Shown: positions 1 to 5,914 of the stretch, in pieces
Position numbering within the stretch: the first letter of the stretch is position 1
Layout of the letters: the number at the start of each line of letters is the position of its first letter
NCBI GenBank assembly: GCA_035706585.1
Contig: DASSUW010000074.1
Location: 1 to 7,498, forward strand
Reading direction: 5' to 3'
Source of the DNA: DASSUW01 sp035706585
GTDB taxonomy: Bacteria > Actinomycetota > Thermoleophilia > Solirubrobacterales > Solirubrobacteraceae
DNA: 7,498 nucleotides
Notes under the pieces: generated by a model
Seen by the model: the letters and a program-made list of their open reading frames with translations, nothing else
The model's database searches: none
Told to the model about the DNA's origin: nothing
Made by a program: the position numbers and the translations under genes

Positions 1-1
1 C

Positions 2-745
2 GCCACGCAGGCGCGCGCGGCGGTGATCGCCGTGGCGGCCGCCGCGCTCGCCGGCATCGTCGCCTCGCAGCTCTCCGCCGTCACCGACCTGCGCGGCGCG
101 CGCGACGCCCAGGGCGCCGTGCTCGCCGTCGTGATCGCCGCCGCCGCGCTCGCTGCGGCGTTCGGGCAGCGCGCGGTGATGGCCCGCGAGGCGGACGGCC
201 GCCTCCGGACGCGGACGTTCACGCTGCCGCGGCCCCGCCTGCTCGGCGCGGCGGCCGTCGCGGTCGTGATCGCGCTCGTCGGCGTGCTGGTCGCGGTCGA
301 GTCCGGCCGCGACGAGCCCGCCTTCGGTGCCACGGCGCAGCGCCTCGGGAGCGTGCAGAGCAACCGTTACGCGTACTGGCGCGTCGCCGCCGGCGAGTGG
401 GCCGACCACCCGCTGATCGGCGACGGCTCGAGCGCGTTCGCGGTCGCGTGGCTGCGCGAGCGCACGATCCCGGAGGGCGCCCGCGACGCCCACTCGCTCC
501 CGCTCGAGACGGCGGCCGAGCTGGGCTTGCTCGGCCTGCTCGCGCTCGGCCTGCTCGTCGGCGGGGTCGCCGCCGGCGCCGTCGCGCTCCAGCGCCGCGC
601 GCCCGGGGCGGGCGCGGCCGCGTTCGGCGGCCTCGCCGCCTGGGGCGTGCACGTGTCGTTCGACTGGGGCTGGGAGATGCCGACGGTCAGCCTGACGGCG
701 ATCCTGCTGGCCGCTGCGGTGCTACAGGCCGAGGACCCGCTCTAG
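2..745 (+). CDS. O-antigen ligase/polymerase (Wzy_C) family membrane protein, 3' part
   Basis: This is the C-terminal part (about 247 codons) of a polytopic membrane protein that joins or polymerises lipid-linked oligosaccharides on the outer face of the membrane. The frame is open to the left edge, so the GTG at 23 is probably an internal Val and the true start lies outside. Three hydrophobic segments (about 25-75, 125-180 and 240-300) precede a large extracytoplasmic loop. The loop carries the family signature: RYAYW, then ADHPLIGDGSSAF (about 400-440), then a conserved His in HSLPLETAAELG (about 490-525). Three further hydrophobic segments follow. The order Arg-rich loop, hPLxGxG, HS..LE..AELG is typical of Wzy_C-domain proteins. 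Acceptor and donor are unknown; neighbouring flippase and hydrolase genes fit an exopolysaccharide or wall-glycan locus. Its stop overlaps the 3' end of the convergent hydrolase gene by 24 bases. WaaL-type ligase and Wzy-type polymerase cannot be told apart here. Confidence 0.85.
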   Translation, partial: ATQARAAVIAVAAAALAGIVASQLSAVTDLRGARDAQGAVLAVVIAAAALAAAFGQRAVMAREADGRLRTRTFTLPRPRLLGAAAVAVVIALVGVLVAVESGRDEPAFGATAQRLGSVQSNRYAYWRVAAGEWADHPLIGDGSSAFAVAWLRERTIPEGARDAHSLPLETAAELGLLGLLALGLLVGGVAAGAVALQRRAPGAGAAAFGGLAAWGVHVSFDWGWEMPTVSLTAILLAAAVLQAEDPL

Positions 746-1612
746 CGCCCGATAGGCGGGGCGCGGCGTCCCGTCGGCGTTCAGGAACGCCGAGTCCCAG
801 CGGTTCTTCGGCTGCTTCTTCCACTCGTAGTAGTACATGCGCTGGATGCGGCGGCTCGATCGCGCGATGCGGTAGGCGCGCTTGACCGCACGGGCCTGCT
901 TGGCGGGCGTCGACCGGCGGCCGTCGCCGCGGCTGCCGGGGTGCGGCTTGAGCCGGAGCATGCCGCCCGTCTCGGTGAGCCAGATCTTGCCGCGGACGGC
1001 ACGCAGCATGACCCGGGTCGTCGGCTTCCCGTCGTTGGCGTGCTTGTAGTTGTGCAGGCCCCACAGCCGGGCGCCCGGCGCGCGGCGCTTGAACTTGCGC
1101 AGCCACTGCACCATGTGCGGCGTGTCGAGCACGTCGGCGGCGATGATCCGGCAGCTCCGGCACTGCTTGCGCAGCGCCAGGTACAGGCGGGCGGCAGCCG
1201 CCGGCTTGTCCGCCGTCGGCTGGGCGGTGTGGTTGGCCTCGTTCCAGGCGCCGAAGTCGCGCACCCACGGGTACCGGGCGCGGAACAGGCGGAAGCCCTT
1301 GCGGTACAGCTTCATCGGCGGCAGCCGGTGCTGGCCGCTCGGCCGCCAGTTGCGGCTGAACACGACCAGCGGCTGGACGCCGGCGTTGCGCGCGTTCTTG
1401 AGCCAGAAGTCGGTCTGGGCGACCGTCGCCGGCTTGCGGAACCAGTCCCACGCGAGGAGATAGCGCGAGTGTGTGACGCCCAGCGGATGGAAGGCGGGGT
1501 CGGAGAACATCTCGGCGTGCTGGTCGCCGATGCCGACGATCGGCTTGTGGGCCGAAGCGGGCGCGGCGAGCACGGCGAACAGGAGCAGGGTCAAGGGGAG
1601 AAGACGGATCAT
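722..1612 (-). CDS. Secreted glycoside hydrolase-like protein (clan-A-type TIM barrel)
   Basis: A 296-residue exported protein. Residues 1-21 form a signal peptide (MIRLL, hydrophobic core, then APASA before HKP). The rest reads as a single (beta/alpha)8 barrel: SRYLLAW near 49-55, PLVVFSRNW at 81-89, GAWNEANH at 121-128, LHNY at 186-189, IWLTETGG at 210-217 and YYYEW at 260-264. The WNE motif (Glu125) after strand 4 and TETG (Glu215) after strand 7 match the acid/base and nucleophile pair of retaining clan GH-A enzymes such as GH5, GH39 and GH42. A closing GTPRPAYRAL segment is also common in these barrels. The mature protein is strikingly rich in Arg and Lys. The ATG at 1612 is chosen because it gives a clean signal peptide; longer in-frame extensions run through the spacer into an antisense frame of the flippase. 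It has no Shine-Dalgarno sequence and may be leaderless. The context suggests a role in trimming or degrading surface polysaccharide. The substrate is unknown and I cannot assign a GH family. Confidence 0.75.
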   Translation of the reverse strand: MIRLLPLTLLLFAVLAAPASAHKPIVGIGDQHAEMFSDPAFHPLGVTHSRYLLAWDWFRKPATVAQTDFWLKNARNAGVQPLVVFSRNWRPSGQHRLPPMKLYRKGFRLFRARYPWVRDFGAWNEANHTAQPTADKPAAAARLYLALRKQCRSCRIIAADVLDTPHMVQWLRKFKRRAPGARLWGLHNYKHANDGKPTTRVMLRAVRGKIWLTETGGMLRLKPHPGSRGDGRRSTPAKQARAVKRAYRIARSSRRIQRMYYYEWKKQPKNRWDSAFLNADGTPRPAYRALERVLGL

Positions 1613-1648
1613 CCCCCAAGCTATCGGCCGTGATCCGGAAAGGTTCAG
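1610..1648 (-). promoter_or_regulatory. Candidate leaderless promoter of the hydrolase gene
   Basis: Reading the - strand, TAGCTT (1623-1618) fits the TANNNT pattern of actinobacterial -10 elements. It lies five bases before the ATG at 1612, so transcription would start at or next to the A of the start codon. CTGAAC (1648-1643) lies 19 bases upstream and is a weak -35 (TGA core). The G run next to the ATG is too close to act as a ribosome binding site, which favours leaderless translation. This is motif reading only. Confidence 0.35.
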
Positions 1649-1698
1649 GCCGCCGAGCGAGCCGATAGCCGCTGTCGGCCCCGCGGCGCGAAGGTTCA
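1620..1698. repeat. Imperfect 28-bp direct repeat (two copies, 51-bp offset) with an embedded inverted repeat
   Basis: Positions 1620-1647 and 1671-1698 share the same layout: gctRtcggcc, then a 10-base divergent spacer, then aaggttca. Nine of ten left bases and all eight right bases match, while only three of ten spacer bases do. In addition, gctatcggc (1620-1628) has an exact inverted copy, gccgatagc, at 1661-1669. The hydrolase-proximal copy contains the candidate -10/-35 region; the distal copy overlaps the flippase stop codon (1696-1698). Conserved ends with a drifting spacer look more like a duplicated binding or promoter site than chance, but in GC-rich DNA this is only suggestive. Confidence 0.45.
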
Positions 1699-2865
1699 AC
1701 GGCGCAGGGCGGCGCCGACCGTGATCGCCGCGGCGGCCGCCTGCACCGCCAGGACGGCGACCGCGAAGCCGCGCAGGCTGTCGAGGTTCGCCAGGACCAG
1801 CGCTTCGGCCGCCGCCACCGCGCCCAGGCCCCAGAGCGGGCCGCGGCGGTGCATCCCGAGCAGGTACTGGACCGCCAGGTAGGTCAGCGCGAGCAGCGCG
1901 TAGGCGACCCCGAGCAACAGCAGGATCTCGTCGCCCGATTCGTACTCGCTGCCGAACGCCGTGCCCAGGACGAGCCGCGGCACGGTCGCGTACACCGCGA
2001 GCGCTGGCACCGCCACCACGCCGATCAGCGCGAAGGCGCGCAGCAGCACCGGGCGCGGGTCGGCCCCGGCGGCGCCGCGGCGCACCGCCTCCGGCAGCAG
2101 CCACATGCCGAGCCCGACCGCGATCCACACGAGCGCCTTGGCGGCGACGGTGGTCGCCGCGTAGACGCCCGCGGGGTCGTCGGGGAGCGAGTGGCGGGCG
2201 AGGATCACGTCGATGTTCTGCAGCGCCGCGACGAGCGTGAGCGCCGCGATCGGCAGCGCCGCGTCGCGCGCCAGGGCCCGCAGCCGGTGCGGCGGCGCGG
2301 CGGCGACCGGGACGCCGAGCCGCCGGTGGAGCACGACCGCGAGCACGGTCGCCATCACGAGCAGCGCGCCGGCCGTGCCGAGATAGGCGCCGGTGACGCC
2401 GAACCCGATCTCGACCAGCGCGACGCCGATCGCCAGGCGCCCGACCGCCTCCAGCACGATGCTCCAGCCGACCGTCGGGTACGCGCGATCGGCCTGCAGG
2501 AGCCCGCGCTCGAGCGACAGCAGCAGCCACAGGCCGGCCGTGACCGGCACGGCGGCCGCCGCCCACTCCTGGTCGACGTCGAGGATCGCCGCCAGCGGCT
2601 CGCGCGCGAGCGCCGCCGTCACGGCCACGACCACCAGCGCCGTCACCAGCGTGCGCGTCCAGCGTCGCAGCGTGGTCGCCAGCTCGCCGCCCGTGCCCAG
2701 CCGCCCGAGCGTGCCCTCGCGGGCCGCCGCCACCTGCAGCGCCGAGCCCGGCACGAACAGGATCACGCTCAGGTTCAGCAGCGCGGCGAGCGAGCCGTAG
2801 CCGTCGGTCCCGAGCAGCCGCGTGAACACGACCGTGACCGCGACGGCAACCAGGTTCGCCGCCAT
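1696..2865 (-). CDS. Polysaccharide flippase (oligosaccharide/lipid exporter, MOP superfamily)
   Basis: A strongly hydrophobic protein, 389 residues from the first ATG, expected to move lipid-linked oligosaccharide across the cytoplasmic membrane (Wzx/RfbX-like). About eleven hydrophobic segments are visible, near residues 3-18, 25-46, 72-87, 102-118, 132-152, 157-178, 202-222, 238-258, 275-295, 313-337 and 345-385. Family hallmarks are TRLLGTDGYG (15-24), GLLQADRAYP (121-130) and NIDVILARHSLPDDPAGVYA (217-236), followed by WLLPEAV. The usual length is about 400-500 residues. The ATG at 2865 falls inside the first helix. The upstream frame still reads like a flippase N-terminus (LRGRLAASGTV..., from 2925) but holds no ATG, GTG or TTG before the in-frame stop at 3045-3043. 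The real start may be a CTG (2925 or 2913) or another rare codon. The hydrolase gene follows after 83 bases. The function call is firm at superfamily level; the substrate is not known. Confidence 0.83.
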   Translation of the reverse strand: MAANLVAVAVTVVFTRLLGTDGYGSLAALLNLSVILFVPGSALQVAAAREGTLGRLGTGGELATTLRRWTRTLVTALVVVAVTAALAREPLAAILDVDQEWAAAAVPVTAGLWLLLSLERGLLQADRAYPTVGWSIVLEAVGRLAIGVALVEIGFGVTGAYLGTAGALLVMATVLAVVLHRRLGVPVAAAPPHRLRALARDAALPIAALTLVAALQNIDVILARHSLPDDPAGVYAATTVAAKALVWIAVGLGMWLLPEAVRRGAAGADPRPVLLRAFALIGVVAVPALAVYATVPRLVLGTAFGSEYESGDEILLLLGVAYALLALTYLAVQYLLGMHRRGPLWGLGAVAAAEALVLANLDSLRGFAVAVLAVQAAAAAITVGAALRR

Positions 2866-3059
2866 CGTGGCGGCGGCGAGGCCGGCCGCGGCGACCGTTC
2901 CCGACGCCGCCAGGCGCCCGCGCAGGCCCGGCTCAGCCGCGGCGGGGGCGGCCCACGGGATGGCCTCGACGGCCGGTGGCGGGGCGGGTGCGTCGTGGTG
3001 CGGCGGCGAGGCGATGGATGCGGACGCTACCCGACCCGTGCTCTACGCTTCCGCGGACC
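2866..3059. other. Divergent intergenic region between the flippase and the LPXTG gene
   Basis: These 194 bases separate two divergent genes and should hold the promoter of the rightward genes and probably that of the flippase. Part of it, up to about 2925 or 2961, is probably the uncalled 5' end of the flippase. I see no Rex-type operator, no clear terminator hairpin and no RNA gene. The sequence is very GC-rich, and no -35 element stands out on either strand. Confidence 0.5.
3043..3048 (+). promoter_or_regulatory. Candidate -10 element for the LPXTG gene (and possibly the operon)
   Basis: TACGCT fits the TANNNT -10 pattern and ends 11 bases before the GTG at 3060. Transcription would begin four or five bases before the start codon, giving an almost leaderless mRNA, in keeping with the lack of a Shine-Dalgarno sequence. 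No convincing -35 lies 16-19 bases upstream. Weak evidence. Confidence 0.25.
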
Positions 3060-3434
3060 GTGCACGCGTTTCGCCGCATCGTGTCCCTGATCGCGGCTGT
3101 GCTGGTGCTCGGCGTTCCGGGCGGCGCGCTCGCGCAGACGCCGGGCGACGACCAGTACACCGACCCGTTCGGGGGCGACAACCAGGAACAGCCGTCGAGC
3201 CCGTCGCAGGCCGAGCCGGAGCCGACCGTGACGCCCGAGCCCACGCCTGAGGTCGCCGCGCCGCCCGCGGAGCCGACGCAGACGACGCAGACGACGCCGA
3301 CGCCCGCTGCGACCACGGCGCAGACCGGCGAGCAGCTCCCGCGCACCGGCGGCGACCCCCTGCCTGTCGCCGTCGCGGGCTTCTGGCTGCTGCTCGGCGG
3401 CGTCGCCCTCAGAGCGCGGGTCCGGCCGCGCTGA
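3060..3434 (+). CDS. Small LPXTG-anchored surface protein with Pro/Thr/Glu-rich stalk
   Basis: A 124-residue precursor of a sortase-anchored wall protein. From the GTG at 3060 it has a textbook signal peptide: FRR basic start, hydrophobic core at about 7-19, and cleavage after ALA (residue 25). A short acidic segment follows (about 27-44), then a low-complexity stalk of Pro, Thr, Glu, Ala and Gln (about 45-90) with PTQTTQTTPTP encoded by an approximate 9-base tandem repeat at about 3275-3300. It ends in LPRTG (93-97), a hydrophobic helix (about 102-117) and a basic tail (RARVRPR), the complete sorting signal. No globular domain is present. Starts at 2976 (GTG) or 3018 (ATG) would place 28 or 14 extra residues ahead of the signal peptide and are less likely. 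The stop lies five bases before tsaE, so the two may be co-transcribed. Its role is unknown; possibilities are a spacer or minor wall component. Confidence 0.75.
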   Translation: MHAFRRIVSLIAAVLVLGVPGGALAQTPGDDQYTDPFGGDNQEQPSSPSQAEPEPTVTPEPTPEVAAPPAEPTQTTQTTPTPAATTAQTGEQLPRTGGDPLPVAVAGFWLLLGGVALRARVRPR

Positions 3435-3439
3435 GCCGC

Positions 3440-3847
3440 GTGAGCGACGGGCCCGAGGCCACCGAGCGGGCGGGCGCCGAGCTCGCGGCGACGCTGCGAC
3501 CCGGCGACGTCGTGCTCGTGTCCGGCGAGCTGGGCGCCGGCAAGACCACGTTCGTGCGCGGCGCGCTGCGAGCGCTCGGCGTCGCCGGCCCGATCACGAG
3601 CCCGACGTTCGTCGTCGGTCACGCCTATGACGGCGCCGCCGGGCCCGTCTCGCATCTCGACCTCTACCGGCTCGCGGGCATGGGCGACGAGGACCCGGGC
3701 CTGCTGGACGTGTACTTCGCGCCGGACGCGATCGCGTTCGTCGAGTGGCCCGAGCACGGGCCGGGCGCGTGGCCGCCGGAGCGCGTCGTGGCGCACGTGC
3801 GGCTCGACCACGCGGGCGGCGACACCCGGACGATCGAGGTCACGTGA
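3440..3847 (+). CDS. tsaE: tRNA t6A biosynthesis ATPase TsaE
   Basis: A 135-residue cytoplasmic P-loop ATPase that works with TsaB and TsaD in making threonylcarbamoyladenosine (t6A) at position 37 of ANN-decoding tRNAs. ATP hydrolysis by TsaE resets the TsaB-TsaD complex between catalytic rounds. Visible motifs are the Walker A GELGAGKTT (29-37), SPTFVV (54-59, switch region), HLDLYR (72-77, with the conserved Asp) and FVEWPE (100-105). Order and length are standard for the family, usually about 135-160 residues. The GTG at 3440 is the only start that fits the N-terminus; it lies five bases after the LPXTG gene stop with no strong ribosome binding site. Its stop overlaps the tsaB start (GTGA), implying translational coupling. 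Confidence 0.95.
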   Translation: MSDGPEATERAGAELAATLRPGDVVLVSGELGAGKTTFVRGALRALGVAGPITSPTFVVGHAYDGAAGPVSHLDLYRLAGMGDEDPGLLDVYFAPDAIAFVEWPEHGPGAWPPERVVAHVRLDHAGGDTRTIEVT

Positions 3848-4482
3848 TCCTCGGGCTCGACACCGCGACGGCGAGCACCGCGGTCGGCCTGTGGGCGCCG
3901 GGCGGCCCGGAGATCGAGCGCCGCGACGACCCGCCGCTCGGCGCGCGGCCCGCCCACGCCGGCCGGCTGCTGCTGCTCGTCGAGGAGGTGCTCGCCGCCG
4001 CCGGCGCGGACTGGGGCGCGGTCGAGCGGATCGCGGTCGGTGTCGGCCCAGGCTCGTTCACCGGCCTGCGGCTCGGGATCGCGACGGCGCGCGGCCTCGC
4101 CCAGGCGCGCGCGCTGCCGCTCGTCGGCGTCTCGAGCCTGGCGGCATTGGCGGCCGGCGCGCGCGCCGATCTCGCGGTGATCGACGCCCGGCGCGGTGAG
4201 GTGTTCGCCGCGGCGCAAGACCGTTTCGGTCCGGTCGCGCTCGCGCCCGAGGAGCTGGCCGCGCGGATCGAGCCAGGCTGGCTGGCGGTGGGCGACGGGG
4301 CGGTACGCTTCAGGGAGCCGCTCGAGCGGGCCGGGGCGGTGATCCCGGCGGACGATGCTTCCCAGCACCGGGTCAGCGCGCTGCAGATCTGCCGGCTCGG
4401 CGCAGTGGGGCAACCGGCCGACCGCGACGCACTGCTTCCGGACTACCGCCGCGAGCCCGACGCCAAGCCGAGAGAGCCGTGA
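3844..4482 (+). CDS. tsaB: tRNA t6A biosynthesis scaffold TsaB
   Basis: A 212-residue ASKHA-fold pseudo-enzyme that dimerises with TsaD and supports t6A transfer to tRNA. The N-terminus ILGLDTATAST (2-12) is the phosphate-1-like motif, and GPGSFTGLRLG (68-78) is the strongest family signature. VIDARRGEVFAA (112-123) and the C-terminal LLPDYRREPDAKP (197-209) are also typical. It lacks the metal-binding His motif of TsaD, as expected for TsaB. The GTG at 3844 is chosen over an upstream in-frame GTG at 3745 because it begins exactly at the family N-terminus and overlaps the tsaE stop by four bases. The length is slightly under the usual 220-235, from a shortened C-terminal domain. The stop overlaps the rimI start (GTGA). 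Confidence 0.94.
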   Translation: MILGLDTATASTAVGLWAPGGPEIERRDDPPLGARPAHAGRLLLLVEEVLAAAGADWGAVERIAVGVGPGSFTGLRLGIATARGLAQARALPLVGVSSLAALAAGARADLAVIDARRGEVFAAAQDRFGPVALAPEELAARIEPGWLAVGDGAVRFREPLERAGAVIPADDASQHRVSALQICRLGAVGQPADRDALLPDYRREPDAKPREP

Positions 4483-4940
4483 CCGCCCCGCCCGCAGCCG
4501 CCGTCGAGATCCGCCGACTCATCTACGCCGACCTCCCGCAGGTGGTCGCGATCGAGCGGCGCGCATTCACGACCCCGTGGTCGCTCGCGATGTTCGTGCT
4601 CGAGCTCTCCAAGCCGTCGGGCATCTGCCTCGCCGCCGCGGTCGAGAACGAGCTCGTCGGCTACATCGTCTGCTCGCGCTACGACACGGTCTGGCACGTC
4701 ATGAACGTCGCGGTCGATCCAGACCGCCGGCGCCGCGGCATCGCGACCGCGCTGCTCGGCGCGCTGCTCGACCGCGTCGGGCCCGACGCGCAGGTCACGC
4801 TCGAGGTCCGGCGCTCCAACGGCGGCGCGATCCAGCTGTACGAGCGCTTCGGCTTCCGCTCGGCCGGGCTGCGCCCGCGCTACTACGCCGACAACGGCGA
4901 GGACGCGGTGATCATGTGGCGGACCACCGGGCCGGCATGA
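4479..4940 (+). CDS. rimI: Ribosomal protein S18 alanine N-acetyltransferase RimI
   Basis: A 153-residue GNAT acetyltransferase that moves acetyl from acetyl-CoA to the N-terminal Ala of ribosomal protein S18; some actinobacterial members may also act on other N-termini or lysines. The GNAT fold is visible in order: IRRLIYADLPQVVAIE (11-26), FTTPWS (30-35, typical of RimI), the acetyl-CoA pyrophosphate loop in VAVDPDRRRRGIA (77-89, R-x-x-G-x-A), LEVRRSN (108-114, with the expected catalytic Glu109) and AIQLYERFGF (117-126, with catalytic Tyr121). Placement between tsaB and tsaD is a widespread bacterial arrangement. It overlaps tsaB at the start and tsaD at the stop by four bases each. The GTG start at 4479 gives the standard length. 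Confidence 0.92.
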   Translation: MTAPPAAAVEIRRLIYADLPQVVAIERRAFTTPWSLAMFVLELSKPSGICLAAAVENELVGYIVCSRYDTVWHVMNVAVDPDRRRRGIATALLGALLDRVGPDAQVTLEVRRSNGGAIQLYERFGFRSAGLRPRYYADNGEDAVIMWRTTGPA

Positions 4941-5914
4941 TCCTGGCGGTCGAGACCTCCTGCGACGACACCTGCGCCGCCGTCGTCACCGACGCGGGCG
5001 AGGTCCGCGCGAACGTCGTGTCCTCGCAGGGCGTGCACGCGCGCTTTGGCGGCGTGGTGCCCGAGATCGCGTCGCGCCATCACCTCGAGCTCGTCAACGC
5101 GGTGATCGACGACGCGCTCGACCGCGCCGGCGCAGGACTGGACGACGTCGATCGCATCGCCGTCACGCAGGGCCCGGGGCTCGTCGGGGCGCTGCTCGTC
5201 GGGGTCGCCACCGCGAAGGCGCTCGCCGCCGCCCGTCGCCTCCCGCTCGTACCGGTCGACCACCTGCACGGCCACGTGGCCGCCAACTTCCTCGCGCCCG
5301 ACCCGTTCGAGCCGCCGTTCACGTGCCTGATCGCCTCCGGCGGCCACACGATGCTCACCCGCGTGCACGACCACGCCGGCTACGAGCTGCTGGGCCAGAC
5401 GCTCGACGACGCCGCCGGCGAGGCGTTCGACAAGGGCGCGCGGCTGCTGGGCCTCGGCTACCCCGGCGGCCCGGCGCTCTCCAAGCTGGCGGCGACCGGC
5501 GACCGCGCCGCGTTCGACTTCCCGACCGCCGGCCGCGTCGGCGGCCTCGACTTCTCGTTCGCCGGGCTCAAGACCGCGCTGCTGTACAAGGTGCGCGAGC
5601 TGGGCGAACAGGAGACCGCCCGCCGCGCCGCCGACCTCGCCGCCAGCTACGAGCACGCGATCGTCGAGACGCTGATGGTCCGCGTCGCCCGCGCGCTCGA
5701 CGGCGACGGCGATCCGCGGCTGGCGATCGGCGGCGGCGTCGCGGCCAACCGGCTGCTGCGCGAGCGCGCCGCCGCGCTCGGCGTGCCGGTCCACATCCCG
5801 CCGCCGGAGCTGTGCACCGACAACGCGGCGATGATCGGGTCGGCCGCGCGCTACGTCGACGCGGTCGCGTTCCCCGGCTACCTCGATGTCGACGCCTACG
5901 CTCACGCTCTATAG
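4937..5914 (+). CDS. tsaD: tRNA N6-threonylcarbamoyladenosine transferase TsaD
   Basis: A 325-residue Kae1/TsaD-family enzyme that transfers the threonylcarbamoyl group from threonylcarbamoyl-AMP (made by TsaC/Sua5, not in this window) to A37 of tRNA. It begins at ILAVETSCDD (2-11). Metal ligands are visible as His109 and His113 in HLHGH and Asp295 in CTDNAAMIG, at spacing like that of E. coli TsaD. Other signatures are VTQGPGLVGALLVG (76-89), ASGGHT (133-138), DDAAGEAFDKGARLLGLGYP (157-176), LDFSFAGLKTALLY (204-217) and GGGVAANRLLRE (265-276). All key residues are present; the C-terminus is compact (family usually 330-350). The ATG at 4937 overlaps the rimI stop (ATGA) and starts at the family N-terminus. 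The last 29 bases also encode the start of the next gene. Confidence 0.96.
   Translation: MILAVETSCDDTCAAVVTDAGEVRANVVSSQGVHARFGGVVPEIASRHHLELVNAVIDDALDRAGAGLDDVDRIAVTQGPGLVGALLVGVATAKALAAARRLPLVPVDHLHGHVAANFLAPDPFEPPFTCLIASGGHTMLTRVHDHAGYELLGQTLDDAAGEAFDKGARLLGLGYPGGPALSKLAATGDRAAFDFPTAGRVGGLDFSFAGLKTALLYKVRELGEQETARRAADLAASYEHAIVETLMVRVARALDGDGDPRLAIGGGVAANRLLRERAAALGVPVHIPPPELCTDNAAMIGSAARYVDAVAFPGYLDVDAYAHAL

Noticed and set aside
746..763. Possible terminator hairpin after the ligase stop
   Set aside because: The pairing (cgccc/ggcgg) is short and imperfect, has no T-run, and lies inside the hydrolase coding sequence.
941..1633. 230-residue + strand open frame opposite the hydrolase
   Set aside because: No motif, and Arg/Val/Gly/Leu-rich antisense composition. 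The - strand gene has a signal peptide and catalytic motifs.
722..2566. A 614-residue fusion reading through the hydrolase and across the flippase
   Set aside because: The upstream half is an out-of-frame shadow of the flippase made of Arg/Gly/Ala repeats. The signal peptide beginning at 1612 marks the true start.
1849..3090. 413-residue + strand open frame opposite the flippase
   Set aside because: Its product is a near-random mix of Arg, Gln, His, Asp and Gly with no motif or hydrophobic core, typical of the antisense of a GC-rich gene. The opposite strand encodes a clear membrane protein.
3275..3300. Tandem acgacgcag repeat as a mobile or regulatory repeat
   Set aside because: It is only about two and a half in-frame units encoding the Thr/Gln stalk of the LPXTG protein, so coding low complexity explains it.
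5043..5290. HLHGH in TsaD, where some relatives have Glu or Ala at the middle position, as a sign of altered function
   Set aside because: The two metal-binding His residues are kept, the middle residue varies among bacterial TsaD proteins, and all other active-site motifs are intact.
4883..5905. 340-residue - strand open frame opposite tsaD
   Set aside because: tsaD is unmistakable on the + strand with all its active-site motifs. The reverse frame has only Arg/Val/Gly/Glu-rich low-complexity sequence.
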